A DNA stretch of 64,000 bases from Salimicrobium halophilum (GTDB lineage: Bacteria; Bacillota; Bacilli; Bacillales; Halobacillaceae), in NCBI RefSeq assembly GCF_900100295.1, contig NZ_FNEV01000006.1, forward strand, positions 62,001 through 126,000. The letters are read 5' to 3'. The notes beneath the pieces were generated by a model. It had not been told where the DNA came from and searched no databases. It worked only from the letters and a program-made list of their open reading frames with translations. The position numbers and the translations under genes are program-made. This document shows, piece by piece, positions 8,291-16,461 of this stretch (position 1 is the stretch's first letter; every line of letters begins with the position of its first letter).

Positions 8291-9538
8291 ATGTCCTATC
8301 AACCTGCAAAAGACAAAGGATTCGACCGTTCTCTCGGCATTTTGAAAGACGGCTATACCTTTGCTCAGAAACGCCTTCAAAGTCAACACCTGGATGTATA
8401 TGAAACGAAGCTATTAGGAGAGAAAGCTGCTCTTCTCGGCGGTGAAAAAGGGGCAGAGCTGTTCTATGATAACGACAAAATGAAACGCGGCGGTGCCATG
8501 CCGGCGTTCATCCTGAAAACCCTATTCGGGGAAAACGGCGTACAGACGATGGACGGCAACCCTTTCGAACACCGAAAGCGTCTCTTCCTTTCCCTGATGA
8601 CCCCGGAAGCGCTGGATAACCTTTTTGAAATCACTACGAAACATTGGAATCTTGCTGTGGACCGCTGGAAGAAAAAGCGGAAAGTCGTCCTCTACGACGA
8701 AGCACTCTATCTCCTTATGAGAGCTGCCTGTGAATGGGCTGGCGTTCCTCTAAAAGAGAAAGAGGTCGAAAAACGTGCCAATGACTTCGCACTGATGATC
8801 GACGGCTTCGGCTCTCTCGGACCGAAACATATCCAAAGCAGAAAAGCGAGACAGCGTTCCGAACAGTGGATCGAAGACCTTATCCTCGACGTACGGAACG
8901 GAAAATTGGAAGCGGAACAAGGCACGGCGATTTTCGAAATGGCGATGCACCGCGATCTTGAGGGGAATCACCTGGATCCAAGGATGGCGGCTATCGAACT
9001 CCTGAACGTGATCCGTCCGTCTGTGGCCGTCAGCAAATTCATCGCTTTCGGCGCCGTAGCTATGGAAGAGTATCCTGAAGAGAAAGGGAAAGTCGCAAAC
9101 AGCGAAGACTACCTTTACTATTTCGCTCAGGAAGTGCGCAGGTTCTATCCTTTCGTTCCTTACCTTCCTGCCCGTACGAAAAAAGACTTCACCTGGCAGG
9201 GATATTCCTTCACAGCGGGTCAGCTGGTGCTGGTCGATGTGTACGGTACGAATCATGATCCGCGTATCTGGGAAGAACCTGAAACGTTCAACCCTGACCG
9301 CTTCCGCAACTGGAACGGCGGACTGTTCGACCTTATCCCTCAAGGAGGCGGAGATTATGAGAAGAATCACCGCTGCCCGGGAGAATGGGCGACACTGGAG
9401 ATATTGAAAGCCAGTTTCCAATACATGTCCCGCCACCTAAGCTACAAGCTGCCGAAACAGGACCTCGGCTATAGCCTTACAAAAATGCCTGCGATCCCTA
9501 ATAGCGGATTCATCATGAAAAAGGTCGAGAAAAAATAG
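8291..9538 (+). CDS. cypC: Cytochrome P450 of the CYP152 fatty-acid peroxygenase family
   Basis: The 415-residue protein aligns from memory with B. subtilis P450-BSbeta (CypC/YbdT), which hydroxylates long-chain fatty acids at the alpha/beta carbon using hydrogen peroxide rather than a reductase. The heme ligand is Cys362 in HRCPGEW. The Arg242-Pro243 pair that binds the substrate carboxylate and replaces the usual acid-alcohol pair is present in NVIRPSVAVSKF. Residue 85 is Gln (in GVQTMDG), as in hydroxylating BSbeta, whereas the alkene-forming OleT has His there. So a hydroxylase is more likely than a decarboxylase. The start has an AGGAAGGAG site. It is a single gene ended by a hairpin at 9544-9573. 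Confidence 0.93.
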   Translation: MSYQPAKDKGFDRSLGILKDGYTFAQKRLQSQHLDVYETKLLGEKAALLGGEKGAELFYDNDKMKRGGAMPAFILKTLFGENGVQTMDGNPFEHRKRLFLSLMTPEALDNLFEITTKHWNLAVDRWKKKRKVVLYDEALYLLMRAACEWAGVPLKEKEVEKRANDFALMIDGFGSLGPKHIQSRKARQRSEQWIEDLILDVRNGKLEAEQGTAIFEMAMHRDLEGNHLDPRMAAIELLNVIRPSVAVSKFIAFGAVAMEEYPEEKGKVANSEDYLYYFAQEVRRFYPFVPYLPARTKKDFTWQGYSFTAGQLVLVDVYGTNHDPRIWEEPETFNPDRFRNWNGGLFDLIPQGGGDYEKNHRCPGEWATLEILKASFQYMSRHLSYKLPKQDLGYSLTKMPAIPNSGFIMKKVEKK

Positions 9539-9543
9539 CGACA

Positions 9544-9573
9544 ACTCCCCGTCTGGTCAGTCAGGCGGGGAGT
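9544..9573 (+). terminator. Hairpin terminator after CYP152 gene
   Basis: ACTCCCCG and CGGGGAGT form the base of a 30-nt hairpin just after the stop codon. The T run that follows is short (ATTTGTT), so termination may be partial. Confidence 0.65.
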
Positions 9574-9596
9574 ATTTGTTCCAGCTGACCATGGAT

Positions 9597-9625
9597 TTGC
9601 GTATCCACCGTCCGGGTAGTATAGT
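9597..9625 (+). promoter_or_regulatory. Promoter with embedded TetR operator (copy 1) for the tetR gene
   Basis: TTGCGT (9597-9602), a 17-bp spacer and TATAGT (9620-9625) make a promoter 33 nt before the GTG start of the TetR gene. The spacer holds ACCGTCCGGGTAGT at 9607-9620, a slightly imperfect copy of the palindrome seen twice before the carnitine operon. This placement implies autorepression. Confidence 0.75.
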
Positions 9626-9658
9626 AATATCGTCATCTTATAGATAGGAGGGTCGCTC

Positions 9659-10225
9659 GTGGCTCGTCACTCCAGAAAAATAGAAATATTGGATGCGGCT
9701 TCCCGCATCGTCAGTCAACAGGGAATCTTCAACCTGACCTTAGAAGCTGTCGCGAAGGAAGCGGGAATCAGCAAAGGTGGACTCCTTTACCATTTCAAAA
9801 CGAAGGAAGCGCTCGTAAGCGGCATGGTCAAGCATCTGACCGATAATTACAGGGAGAAAATCGAGGCTCACGTCGAGGCGGACCCGGAAGAGATAGGCAG
9901 ATGGACACGCGCTTTCCTTAACGTCACATTCAATCACGTCTATCCGAACAAAGATTGGAACGCCGGCCTTCTTGCTGCTAAAGCCGTCAATCCTGCCCTT
10001 CTTAAGCCGCTCCATGATGCCTACAAAGATTGGCAGCACAAAATAGAGAACGATGGCCTCGATCCTACCGATGCCACGTTGATCCGCTTAAGCACAGACG
10101 GGATATGGCTGTCAGAACTTTTTGATGTCTATCAGATAGAAGAAGAGAAAAAGGAGCAGGTTTACAAGAGACTTTCCGAATGGCTCCATGCTCTTCAAAA
10201 GAAAGAAGTACCTTTTTCGGAATAG
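9659..10225 (+). CDS. TetR/AcrR family repressor of the carnitine operon
   Basis: The 188-residue protein has an N-terminal HTH (residues about 8-52, with TLEAVAKEAGISKGGLLYHF as recognition region) and an all-helical ligand domain. It starts with GTG at 9659, 6 nt after a TAGGAGGG site. The same 14-bp palindrome, ACCGTCCGGATGGT, lies in its own promoter and in two promoters just downstream. This strongly suggests that it represses itself and the carnitine genes, with release by carnitine or a pathway intermediate; the ligand is inferred, not seen. A strong terminator (10240-10272) separates it from the operon, so the two are controlled in parallel rather than co-transcribed. Confidence 0.9.
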   Translation: MARHSRKIEILDAASRIVSQQGIFNLTLEAVAKEAGISKGGLLYHFKTKEALVSGMVKHLTDNYREKIEAHVEADPEEIGRWTRAFLNVTFNHVYPNKDWNAGLLAAKAVNPALLKPLHDAYKDWQHKIENDGLDPTDATLIRLSTDGIWLSELFDVYQIEEEKKEQVYKRLSEWLHALQKKEVPFSE

Positions 10226-10239
10226 ATTCACCTTTATAT

Positions 10240-10272
10240 AGAAGTTGACCTTGAGGGTCAGCTTCTTTTTTT
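10240..10272 (+). terminator. Terminator of the tetR gene
   Basis: AGAAGTTGACC and GGGTCAGCTTCT form a stem with a TTGA loop, followed by TTTTTTT. Confidence 0.9.
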
Positions 10273-10282
10273 ACTATTCCTG

Positions 10283-10311
10283 TTGAATAACAACCGTCCG
10301 GATGGTATAGT
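10283..10311 (+). promoter_or_regulatory. Promoter with embedded TetR operator (copy 2)
   Basis: TTGAAT (10283-10288), 17 bp, TATAGT (10306-10311). The perfect operator ACCGTCCGGATGGT lies at 10293-10306 in the spacer. Confidence 0.8.
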
Positions 10312-10327
10312 AACTACCGTAAACAAA

Positions 10328-10346
10328 ACCGTCCGGATGGTATAGT
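10328..10346 (+). promoter_or_regulatory. TetR operator (copy 3), with a second TATAGT
   Basis: The same ACCGTCCGGATGGT palindrome recurs at 10328-10341 and again runs into TATAGT (10341-10346). The -35 hexamer here (CGTAAA) is poor. The copy may act mainly as a second operator 35 bp downstream, placing repressor dimers on nearly the same DNA face. Confidence 0.75.
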
Positions 10347-10368
10347 AAAATATAGAGGAGGTACTACA

Positions 10369-11262
10369 TTGAATAACAAAATTATGCTGACAGCAGCTGT
10401 GACAGGTGCTGGAGATACCCTCAAAAAGAATGAACACGTTCCTGTCACACCAAAGGAAATCGCGGATGCCGCAATCGCTTCGGCCAAAGCGGGAGCAACC
10501 GTCGCCCACGTTCACGCCCGTGACCCGGAAACCGGAGGAATCAGTCACAATGTGGATCACTACAGAGAAATCGTGGATCGCATCCGTGAATCTGAAACGG
10601 ATGTCATCATCAACATCACTTCAGGTGGCGGAGGAGACTTCATACCGAGCCTCTCCACTCCAGCTGCAGGCGGAGAAGGCACCGATATTCAGACACCTTC
10701 TGAACGTCACGCTCCCGTCGGAGAATTGCTGCCTGAAATGTGCACCCTGGACTGCGGAAGCGTAAACTTCGGGGATATGATCTACATGAGCCCTACAGAC
10801 TGGCTGCGAGAACAGGCGGAACTTGTGCAGAAAAGCGGTGTGAAGCCGGAACTGGAGTGTTTCGACACCGGTCACATCCGCTTCGCCAATCAGCTGATCA
10901 AAGAAGGACTCATCGATGATGATCCGATGTTCCAATTCTGTCTGGGGATCCCCTGGGGGGCAGATGCCGATGTAGAGACTATCAATTACATGAAAGGCCG
11001 TATCCCGGATAACGCTCACTGGTCGGCATTCGGCATCGGTCGTATGCAGATGCCTATCGCAAGTCAAACGGCCCTTCTCGGCGGGAATATCCGTGTGGGT
11101 CTTGAAGATAATATTTACTTGAGCAAAGGGGTTCCGGCTACGAACGAACAGCTCGTGGACAAAGCCGTAAAAATGACACACGCGCAGGACGCAGAAATCA
11201 TGACTCCCGCCGAGGCAAGGGAAGCCTATAACCTTAGAAAGCCGGGAGGGACTCATCGATGA
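10369..11262 (+). CDS. cdhC: 3-dehydrocarnitine cleavage enzyme (BKACE / 3-keto-5-aminohexanoate cleavage family)
   Basis: The 297-residue protein belongs to the beta-keto acid cleavage enzymes, zinc proteins that split a beta-keto acid with acetyl-CoA. The zinc-binding HVHARDP motif (residues 45-51), the SGGGG loop and the GGNIRVGLEDNIYLSKG segment near residue 240 are present. With L-carnitine dehydrogenase and a thioesterase next to it, the likely substrate is 3-dehydrocarnitine, giving acetoacetate and betainyl-CoA as in the Pseudomonas CdhC pathway. The start is TTG at 10369, fixed by GAGGAGGT 6 nt upstream. The stop overlaps the next start by 4 nt (ATGA), implying translational coupling. 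Control by the upstream TetR is indicated by two operators. Confidence 0.9.
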   Translation: MNNKIMLTAAVTGAGDTLKKNEHVPVTPKEIADAAIASAKAGATVAHVHARDPETGGISHNVDHYREIVDRIRESETDVIINITSGGGGDFIPSLSTPAAGGEGTDIQTPSERHAPVGELLPEMCTLDCGSVNFGDMIYMSPTDWLREQAELVQKSGVKPELECFDTGHIRFANQLIKEGLIDDDPMFQFCLGIPWGADADVETINYMKGRIPDNAHWSAFGIGRMQMPIASQTALLGGNIRVGLEDNIYLSKGVPATNEQLVDKAVKMTHAQDAEIMTPAEAREAYNLRKPGGTHR

Positions 11263-12209
11263 ATAAGAAAATCGCCGCCGTCATCGGGACCGGTGTCATA
11301 GGAAATGGATGGATCATCCGCCTACTTGCACACGGGTATGAAGTGAAAGCATTCGATCCCGCAGAAGGGGCTCAGAATAAAACGAAACAAGCGATCCGTG
11401 ATGCCTGGCCTTCTGTTACAGACCTCGGTCTGGCACCCGGTGCAGACCCGGAGGCTGTAACATTCTATGATTCGATGGAAGAAGCCGTTTCAGGGGCAAC
11501 CCTTATCCAGGAAAACGTTCCGGAACGTACCGATCTGAAACAGAGCGTCCTGCAAGAAATCTCTGAGGTGGCTGCACCGGAGGCTATCATCGGATCAAGC
11601 ACCTCCGGTATAAAACCGAGCATTCTTCAGGAAGGTGCCGTGAATCCGGGTAGAATTATCGTAGCTCACCCTTTCAATCCGGTCTATCTTCTTCCTCTGG
11701 TCGAACTGGTCGGGGGCATGAACACTGAAAAGCCCACTATGGATCAGGCGTTTAGCTTATACGAAGGCATCGGAATGAAACCGATGATTGTGGACAAAGA
11801 AATCGAAGGTCATGTGGCAGATCGGTTGATGGAAGCCCTGTGGAGAGAAGCGCTTCACATCGTCAATGATGGCATAGCCACTACCGAAGAAGTCGACAAA
11901 GCCATCACGTACGGGGCAGGGCTCCGCTGGGCGCAAATGGGACCTTTCCTCACTTTCCACCTTGCTGGCGGAGATCAGGGGATGCGGCACATGCTCGAGC
12001 AGTTCGGCCCTGCCCTAAAGTTACCCTGGACGAAACTCGAGGCGCCGGAGCTTACCGATGAACTGAAGGAAAAAGTGATCGGAGGGTGTGAACAACATGC
12101 GGGGGATGTTTCGATAGCAGAGCTGGAACGAAAGAGAAACGAGTTCCTCGTCAAACTGCTCGACCTCGTCGAAGACTATTGGCCGGAACAGAAGGAGACT
12201 CGCGTATGA
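11259..12209 (+). CDS. cdhA: L-carnitine dehydrogenase (3-hydroxyacyl-CoA dehydrogenase family)
   Basis: The 316-residue enzyme has a Rossmann NAD site AVIGTGVIGNGWIIRLLAHG at the N-terminus, an acidic residue (FDP, near 36) that favours NAD, and the 3HCDH motifs SSTSGIKPS and IVAHPFNPVYLLPLVELVGG. The second half carries the helical dimerisation domain with GHVADRLMEALWREALHIV. Length and motifs match L-carnitine dehydrogenase rather than CoA-dependent FadB-type enzymes. It would oxidise carnitine to 3-dehydrocarnitine, the substrate of the preceding gene product. It overlaps both neighbours by ATGA, so the three genes form a tight operon. Confidence 0.9.
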   Translation: MNKKIAAVIGTGVIGNGWIIRLLAHGYEVKAFDPAEGAQNKTKQAIRDAWPSVTDLGLAPGADPEAVTFYDSMEEAVSGATLIQENVPERTDLKQSVLQEISEVAAPEAIIGSSTSGIKPSILQEGAVNPGRIIVAHPFNPVYLLPLVELVGGMNTEKPTMDQAFSLYEGIGMKPMIVDKEIEGHVADRLMEALWREALHIVNDGIATTEEVDKAITYGAGLRWAQMGPFLTFHLAGGDQGMRHMLEQFGPALKLPWTKLEAPELTDELKEKVIGGCEQHAGDVSIAELERKRNEFLVKLLDLVEDYWPEQKETRV

Positions 12210-12673
12210 CCATCTTCCGTTATAATACAACTGTCCACAGGGATTGGGTCGACTACAATGGACACATGAACGACGCAGCTTATGCAGCTGTCTTCAGTGA
12301 AGCTGTCGATGCCTGGATGGGATTCATCGGACTGGACGAAAAGCACAGGCAGGAACTCTCCTATACGATTTTCACGCTGGAGACGCACCTGTGTTATTTA
12401 CAGGAAGCTCACGAGGAAGATCCGATTCACGTCAGCATCCAGGTACTTGATGTTGATCATAAGCGTATACACGCCTTCTTTTCCATGAAGAACTCCGAGG
12501 AAGAAACGATCGCGACAAGCGAACAAATGCTGATGGGGATGAATACAGAGACAAATCGCCCGGATGCTTTCCCTTCTACTATTCAAGAGACACTGGACAA
12601 AATATATAAAGAACATACCTATTTGGATAAACCGATTCAAACTGGACGGGTCATCGGAATCAGTCGAAATTGA
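12206..12673 (+). CDS. cdhB: Hotdog-fold thioesterase, probable betainyl-CoA thioesterase
   Basis: The 155-residue hotdog protein shows the 4HBT-type signature RDWVDYNGHMNDAAYAAVF (about 11-29), where the Asp-Tyr-Asn-Gly-His-Met stretch forms the active site. In carnitine catabolism the matching enzyme releases glycine betaine and CoA from betainyl-CoA, which in a halophile would also feed the osmoprotectant pool. The ATG at 12206 is chosen over an earlier in-frame codon because AAGGAGAC lies 9 nt before it and it overlaps the previous stop as ATGA. The operon ends with a terminator at 12683-12712. The specific substrate is inferred from context. Confidence 0.85.
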   Translation: MTIFRYNTTVHRDWVDYNGHMNDAAYAAVFSEAVDAWMGFIGLDEKHRQELSYTIFTLETHLCYLQEAHEEDPIHVSIQVLDVDHKRIHAFFSMKNSEEETIATSEQMLMGMNTETNRPDAFPSTIQETLDKIYKEHTYLDKPIQTGRVIGISRN

Positions 12674-12682
12674 ACTCCCCCC

Positions 12683-12712
12683 ACCTTCCTGTTATATAGC
12701 AGGAAGGTTTTT
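12683..12712 (+). terminator. Terminator of the carnitine operon
   Basis: ACCTTCCTG and CAGGAAGGT form a 9-bp stem with an 8-nt loop, followed by TTTTTC. Confidence 0.9.
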
Positions 12713-12827
12713 CATTAAGACTCCCCTCTCTATCAGAACCATCCCCCACCTGTTTTCTTAACACAATATTTAGACAAGTCCCACCTGCCCCGTGCTATAC
12801 TATAGGTAAAAAGAAGTGAGGGTTTCG

Positions 12828-14354
12828 ATGAAACGATACAGTGCGGTCATCGACATAGGATCGAATACGATGAGACTTGTCATTTATTCTCATGAAAACT
12901 ATTCAAGAATCCAGGAAGTGGAGAACGTAAAAATAGTCGCCAGATTACGCGCCTATCTGGATGACGATAAACGATTGACCGGTGAAGGGCAATTCATCCT
13001 CCTCGACACACTAAAAAGCTTCCAGAAAGTCATCGATACATATGACATCGATCATTCTTTCTGTGCAGCCACAGCAGCTATCCGCCAAGCGAAAAACCAC
13101 GAAGAAATAGAGGAAAAAGTGAAGAAAGAAACAGGAATGACTATGAAGGTACTATCCGAGGAAGAAGAAGCGTATTATGGATACCTCGCGGTCGTGAATT
13201 CCACGTCCGTCGAAGAAGGTTTCACGATAGATATCGGTGGTGGCAGTACGGAAATCACCTATTTCAAAAATAGAAAACTCGTATTTTCCCATAGCTTCCC
13301 GTTCGGTTCCCTGACGCTCATGGAGTTTTTCGATGCAGACAAACCCTCTACGAAGCAGGTGAAAAGAGCCAGAACCTACATCTTCGATCACTTGGAGGAA
13401 CTCGAGTGGATCAAGGAAAAGAATATACCGATTATCGGTATCGGCGGAAGTGCACGGAACATGGTGGAAATCGACCAGACATTCAAAGATTATCCCCTTG
13501 CAGGGCTTCATGAATATGAAATGTTCGATACGGATATCGCTCACATCTCCGAACACTTGACGACGCTGAACAGGAAAGAACGGGAGAAAATCGAAGGACT
13601 GTCCAAAGACCGCGCTGACTCCATTCTTCCTGCCATGCAAGTATTCTACTGCTTGTACGACCTTACTGAGGCCTCCAGTTTCGTACTGAGCAGAAAAGGA
13701 CTGAGGGACGGACTCCTGTACGAACAGCTTACGAATGAAGGGGAAGAGCATCTTTATGAAAATGTACTCGATAACAGCCTGAACGACTTGATCGAAGAGT
13801 ATGAACTTTCTTCGATGCAAGTCACCTATGCCAAAGAAATGACGCGCAAGCTGTTCGAGGCTCTCGTAAGCCAGGGAGCCTCGCCTTACCTCACCTCGAA
13901 AGACTGGGCTATGGTCGAACGTGCCTGCATGGTGTATAACCTAGGCAGCTATATCGACTCCGAATCCAGTTCCCAGCACTCGTTCTATCTGCTCGCCAAC
14001 CGTACCATCGACGGGCTGATGCATGTAGATCGTCTGAAGCTTGCGTTACTGGCTTCTTTCAAAAGCAAGAGTGTATTCAAGCAATTCATCCGCCCTTATA
14101 AAAACTGGTTCCTGAAATCCGAACGCAAAAAATTACAGACACTCGGCTCTATAATAAAGTTGACGTATGCGCTCGACTCCACCAAAAGAAGAATCATTTC
14201 GGACATAGACATTACTGTCAAAAAGGATGTAGTCCGAATCCGCTGTTTCTGCACGGATGATTCCAAGCCAGAGATGTATCAGGCAGAGAAGCAGAAGAAA
14301 CATCTGGAGAAAGCTCTGAAAATGCCTATCCGCATATCATTCCAAAATCAATAG
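12828..14354 (+). CDS. ppx: Exopolyphosphatase, Ppx/GppA family
   Basis: The 508-residue protein belongs to the ASKHA fold phosphatases that release phosphate from the ends of polyphosphate or from pppGpp. The first ATP-grasp-like loop VIDIGSNTMRLVIY (residues about 6-19), EEEEAYYGYLAV, the second loop TIDIGGGSTEI and the later IIGIGGSARNM are all typical. A C-terminal HD-like helical domain follows (about 300-508). The ATG at 12828 lies 6 nt after AAGTGAGG. The stop is 19 nt before the ppk start, so the pair is an operon that would set the cellular polyphosphate level. Whether it also acts on pppGpp cannot be told. Confidence 0.93.
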   Translation: MKRYSAVIDIGSNTMRLVIYSHENYSRIQEVENVKIVARLRAYLDDDKRLTGEGQFILLDTLKSFQKVIDTYDIDHSFCAATAAIRQAKNHEEIEEKVKKETGMTMKVLSEEEEAYYGYLAVVNSTSVEEGFTIDIGGGSTEITYFKNRKLVFSHSFPFGSLTLMEFFDADKPSTKQVKRARTYIFDHLEELEWIKEKNIPIIGIGGSARNMVEIDQTFKDYPLAGLHEYEMFDTDIAHISEHLTTLNRKEREKIEGLSKDRADSILPAMQVFYCLYDLTEASSFVLSRKGLRDGLLYEQLTNEGEEHLYENVLDNSLNDLIEEYELSSMQVTYAKEMTRKLFEALVSQGASPYLTSKDWAMVERACMVYNLGSYIDSESSSQHSFYLLANRTIDGLMHVDRLKLALLASFKSKSVFKQFIRPYKNWFLKSERKKLQTLGSIIKLTYALDSTKRRIISDIDITVKKDVVRIRCFCTDDSKPEMYQAEKQKKHLEKALKMPIRISFQNQ

Positions 14355-14373
14355 AAGTGCAGGTGAGATGGAA

Positions 14374-16422
14374 ATGACTTACAACAACAATGACCTTGAT
14401 CAACCCTTATTTTATAACAACCGTGAACTCAGCCTGATTTCTTTCAATGAACGTGTGCTGAGGGAAGCCGTCGAACCGACGAATCCGATTTTGGAACAGC
14501 TCAAGTTCGTCGCCATCTTCTCCTCCAATACCGATGAATTCTTCATGGTACGCGTTGCCGGCCTGCTTGATCAGATCAAAGCCAATTTTACGAAAAGAGA
14601 GAATAAGGCAGGTCTTACGCCGAAAGAACAGGTGGCCCGAATATCCACGGAGATGACGCGTCTGTTCAGGGATCAGTACCACATTTATCACTCCCTCATG
14701 GACAGACTTCAGGATTATGGATGGGATGTTTTGCGTAAGCCGGAGGATCTGCATGAATTCGAAAATTATTTCGATGAATTCATTTACCCGGTTCTCACAC
14801 CGATGGTCATCGACGCCCACCGGCCTTTTCCGATGCTTACCAACAAAGCCATCCATATCGGAGTCAAGCTCACGGATCATGATGGCGATACGAAGACGGC
14901 ATTCCTGAAAATTCCGGACCTCCTTCCACGCCTTATGTATTCGCCGACCCAGGAAGCTTTCGTATTCATTGAAGATATCATCGCCCATTATGCTCATAAG
15001 CTCTTCGGTGGGTTTACCATCGATTCTTTCACCACCTTCCGCATCACTCGTAATGCGGATTTGACCATTCACGAAGAAGGAGCGAGAGATCTTCTCGCTG
15101 AAATAGAGAAAGAGTTGAAAAACAGGGAGCACGGGGCGGCCGTTCGTCTTGAAATAAAGGGGAGCCCTTCTTCCTCCATGCTGACTCTGCTGAAAACAGA
15201 ACTGTTATTAGAGGAAAGGGATATCTATTATCAGGACGGGCCTCTGGATCTTACATTCCTTTTCGACTTCGTGAAAGAAAGAACCAAAGCGAACCCTTCC
15301 CTTGCTTACCCTCCTTTCGAACCTCAGCAGCCGGCCTGCCTGAAACCGAAGGAGAATGTATTTACTGCAGCAAGGAAAAGAGATCTGTTTTTCAGTCATC
15401 CTTATGAATCCTTCGACCCCATCGTTTCCTTCGTTACAGACGCAGCGGAGGACAAAAACGTGCTCGCTATCAAACAGACCCTCTACCGGGTGAGCGGAAA
15501 TTCTCCTATTATCCGGGGTCTGAAGCGCGCCGCGGAGAACGGAAAACAGGTGACGGTGCTTGTCGAACTGAAAGCACGCTTTGACGAAGAGAACAATGTC
15601 CAGTGGGCCCGTGTGCTCGAGGAAGCGGGATGTCATGTCATTTACGGATTTCCTTCATTGAAAACCCACAGTAAAATCACCCTGGTCGTACGGAAGCGGG
15701 GAAAATCCATCGAACGGTTCGTCCACTTGGGAACAGGAAATTATAACGATCAGACAGCCAAACTTTATACGGACATGGGACTGATTACCAGCAAAAGCAC
15801 CTTCGGGGAAGATGCGACGAATTTCTTCAACTTTGTGAGTGGTGCCACGACGCATCCAAAGTTCCATCACCTTTCTATTGCGACAGAGGATCTGCAGAAC
15901 GACCTGATCCGGCTGATAGAAAATGAAATCGAGATTCATCGTGAACACAAAAACGGAAGAATTATTGCCAAGATGAACTCCCTGACAGAAAAAAGTATCA
16001 TCAAAGCCCTGTACCGAGCTTCACGGGAAGGGGTACAGATCGATCTTATCGTCAGAGGAATCTGTTGCCTCCGCCCCGGAATACCCGATGTCAGTGAAAA
16101 CATCCGGGTCCGGAGCATTATCGGAAGGTTCCTCGAACATAGTCGTATCTACTATTTTCATAACAACGGGGACGAGAAATATTTCCTCTCTTCGGCAGAT
16201 ATGATGACGAGGAATATGAGCAAGCGGATTGAAATCATGTTCCCTATTCTCAGTTCTTCCGTTCAACGCGCTGTGCGGGAAGTTCTCGACCTGCAGCTCA
16301 TGGATGATATGAAAGCAAGGGTCCAGGACAACGAAGGAAATTACATTCCTTTGCGAGGGCGTACGTTGAACAGTCAGCTTGTACAATTGAAACTGGCCTA
16401 CAAAAGAAGCGGCAAAGGCTGA
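14374..16422 (+). CDS. ppk1: Polyphosphate kinase 1
   Basis: The 682-residue enzyme has the full four-domain layout of PPK1, which makes polyphosphate from ATP. The N-terminal YNNRELSLISFNERVLREA helix bundle, the head domain, and two PLD-like catalytic domains are present. The active-site His, which is autophosphorylated, is expected in FPSLKTHSKITLVVR (near residue 435), with the second His in GRFLEHSRIYYF (near 590). An ATG two codons earlier touches the AGGTGAG ribosome site, so 14374 with 6-nt spacing is preferred. It lies between ppx and rpoN in the same direction with short gaps (19 and 39 nt). Confidence 0.95.
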   Translation: MTYNNNDLDQPLFYNNRELSLISFNERVLREAVEPTNPILEQLKFVAIFSSNTDEFFMVRVAGLLDQIKANFTKRENKAGLTPKEQVARISTEMTRLFRDQYHIYHSLMDRLQDYGWDVLRKPEDLHEFENYFDEFIYPVLTPMVIDAHRPFPMLTNKAIHIGVKLTDHDGDTKTAFLKIPDLLPRLMYSPTQEAFVFIEDIIAHYAHKLFGGFTIDSFTTFRITRNADLTIHEEGARDLLAEIEKELKNREHGAAVRLEIKGSPSSSMLTLLKTELLLEERDIYYQDGPLDLTFLFDFVKERTKANPSLAYPPFEPQQPACLKPKENVFTAARKRDLFFSHPYESFDPIVSFVTDAAEDKNVLAIKQTLYRVSGNSPIIRGLKRAAENGKQVTVLVELKARFDEENNVQWARVLEEAGCHVIYGFPSLKTHSKITLVVRKRGKSIERFVHLGTGNYNDQTAKLYTDMGLITSKSTFGEDATNFFNFVSGATTHPKFHHLSIATEDLQNDLIRLIENEIEIHREHKNGRIIAKMNSLTEKSIIKALYRASREGVQIDLIVRGICCLRPGIPDVSENIRVRSIIGRFLEHSRIYYFHNNGDEKYFLSSADMMTRNMSKRIEIMFPILSSSVQRAVREVLDLQLMDDMKARVQDNEGNYIPLRGRTLNSQLVQLKLAYKRSGKG

Positions 16423-16461
16423 ATGAGCAGTAACAACAGGTGAAAGAAAGGAGGAATGAGG

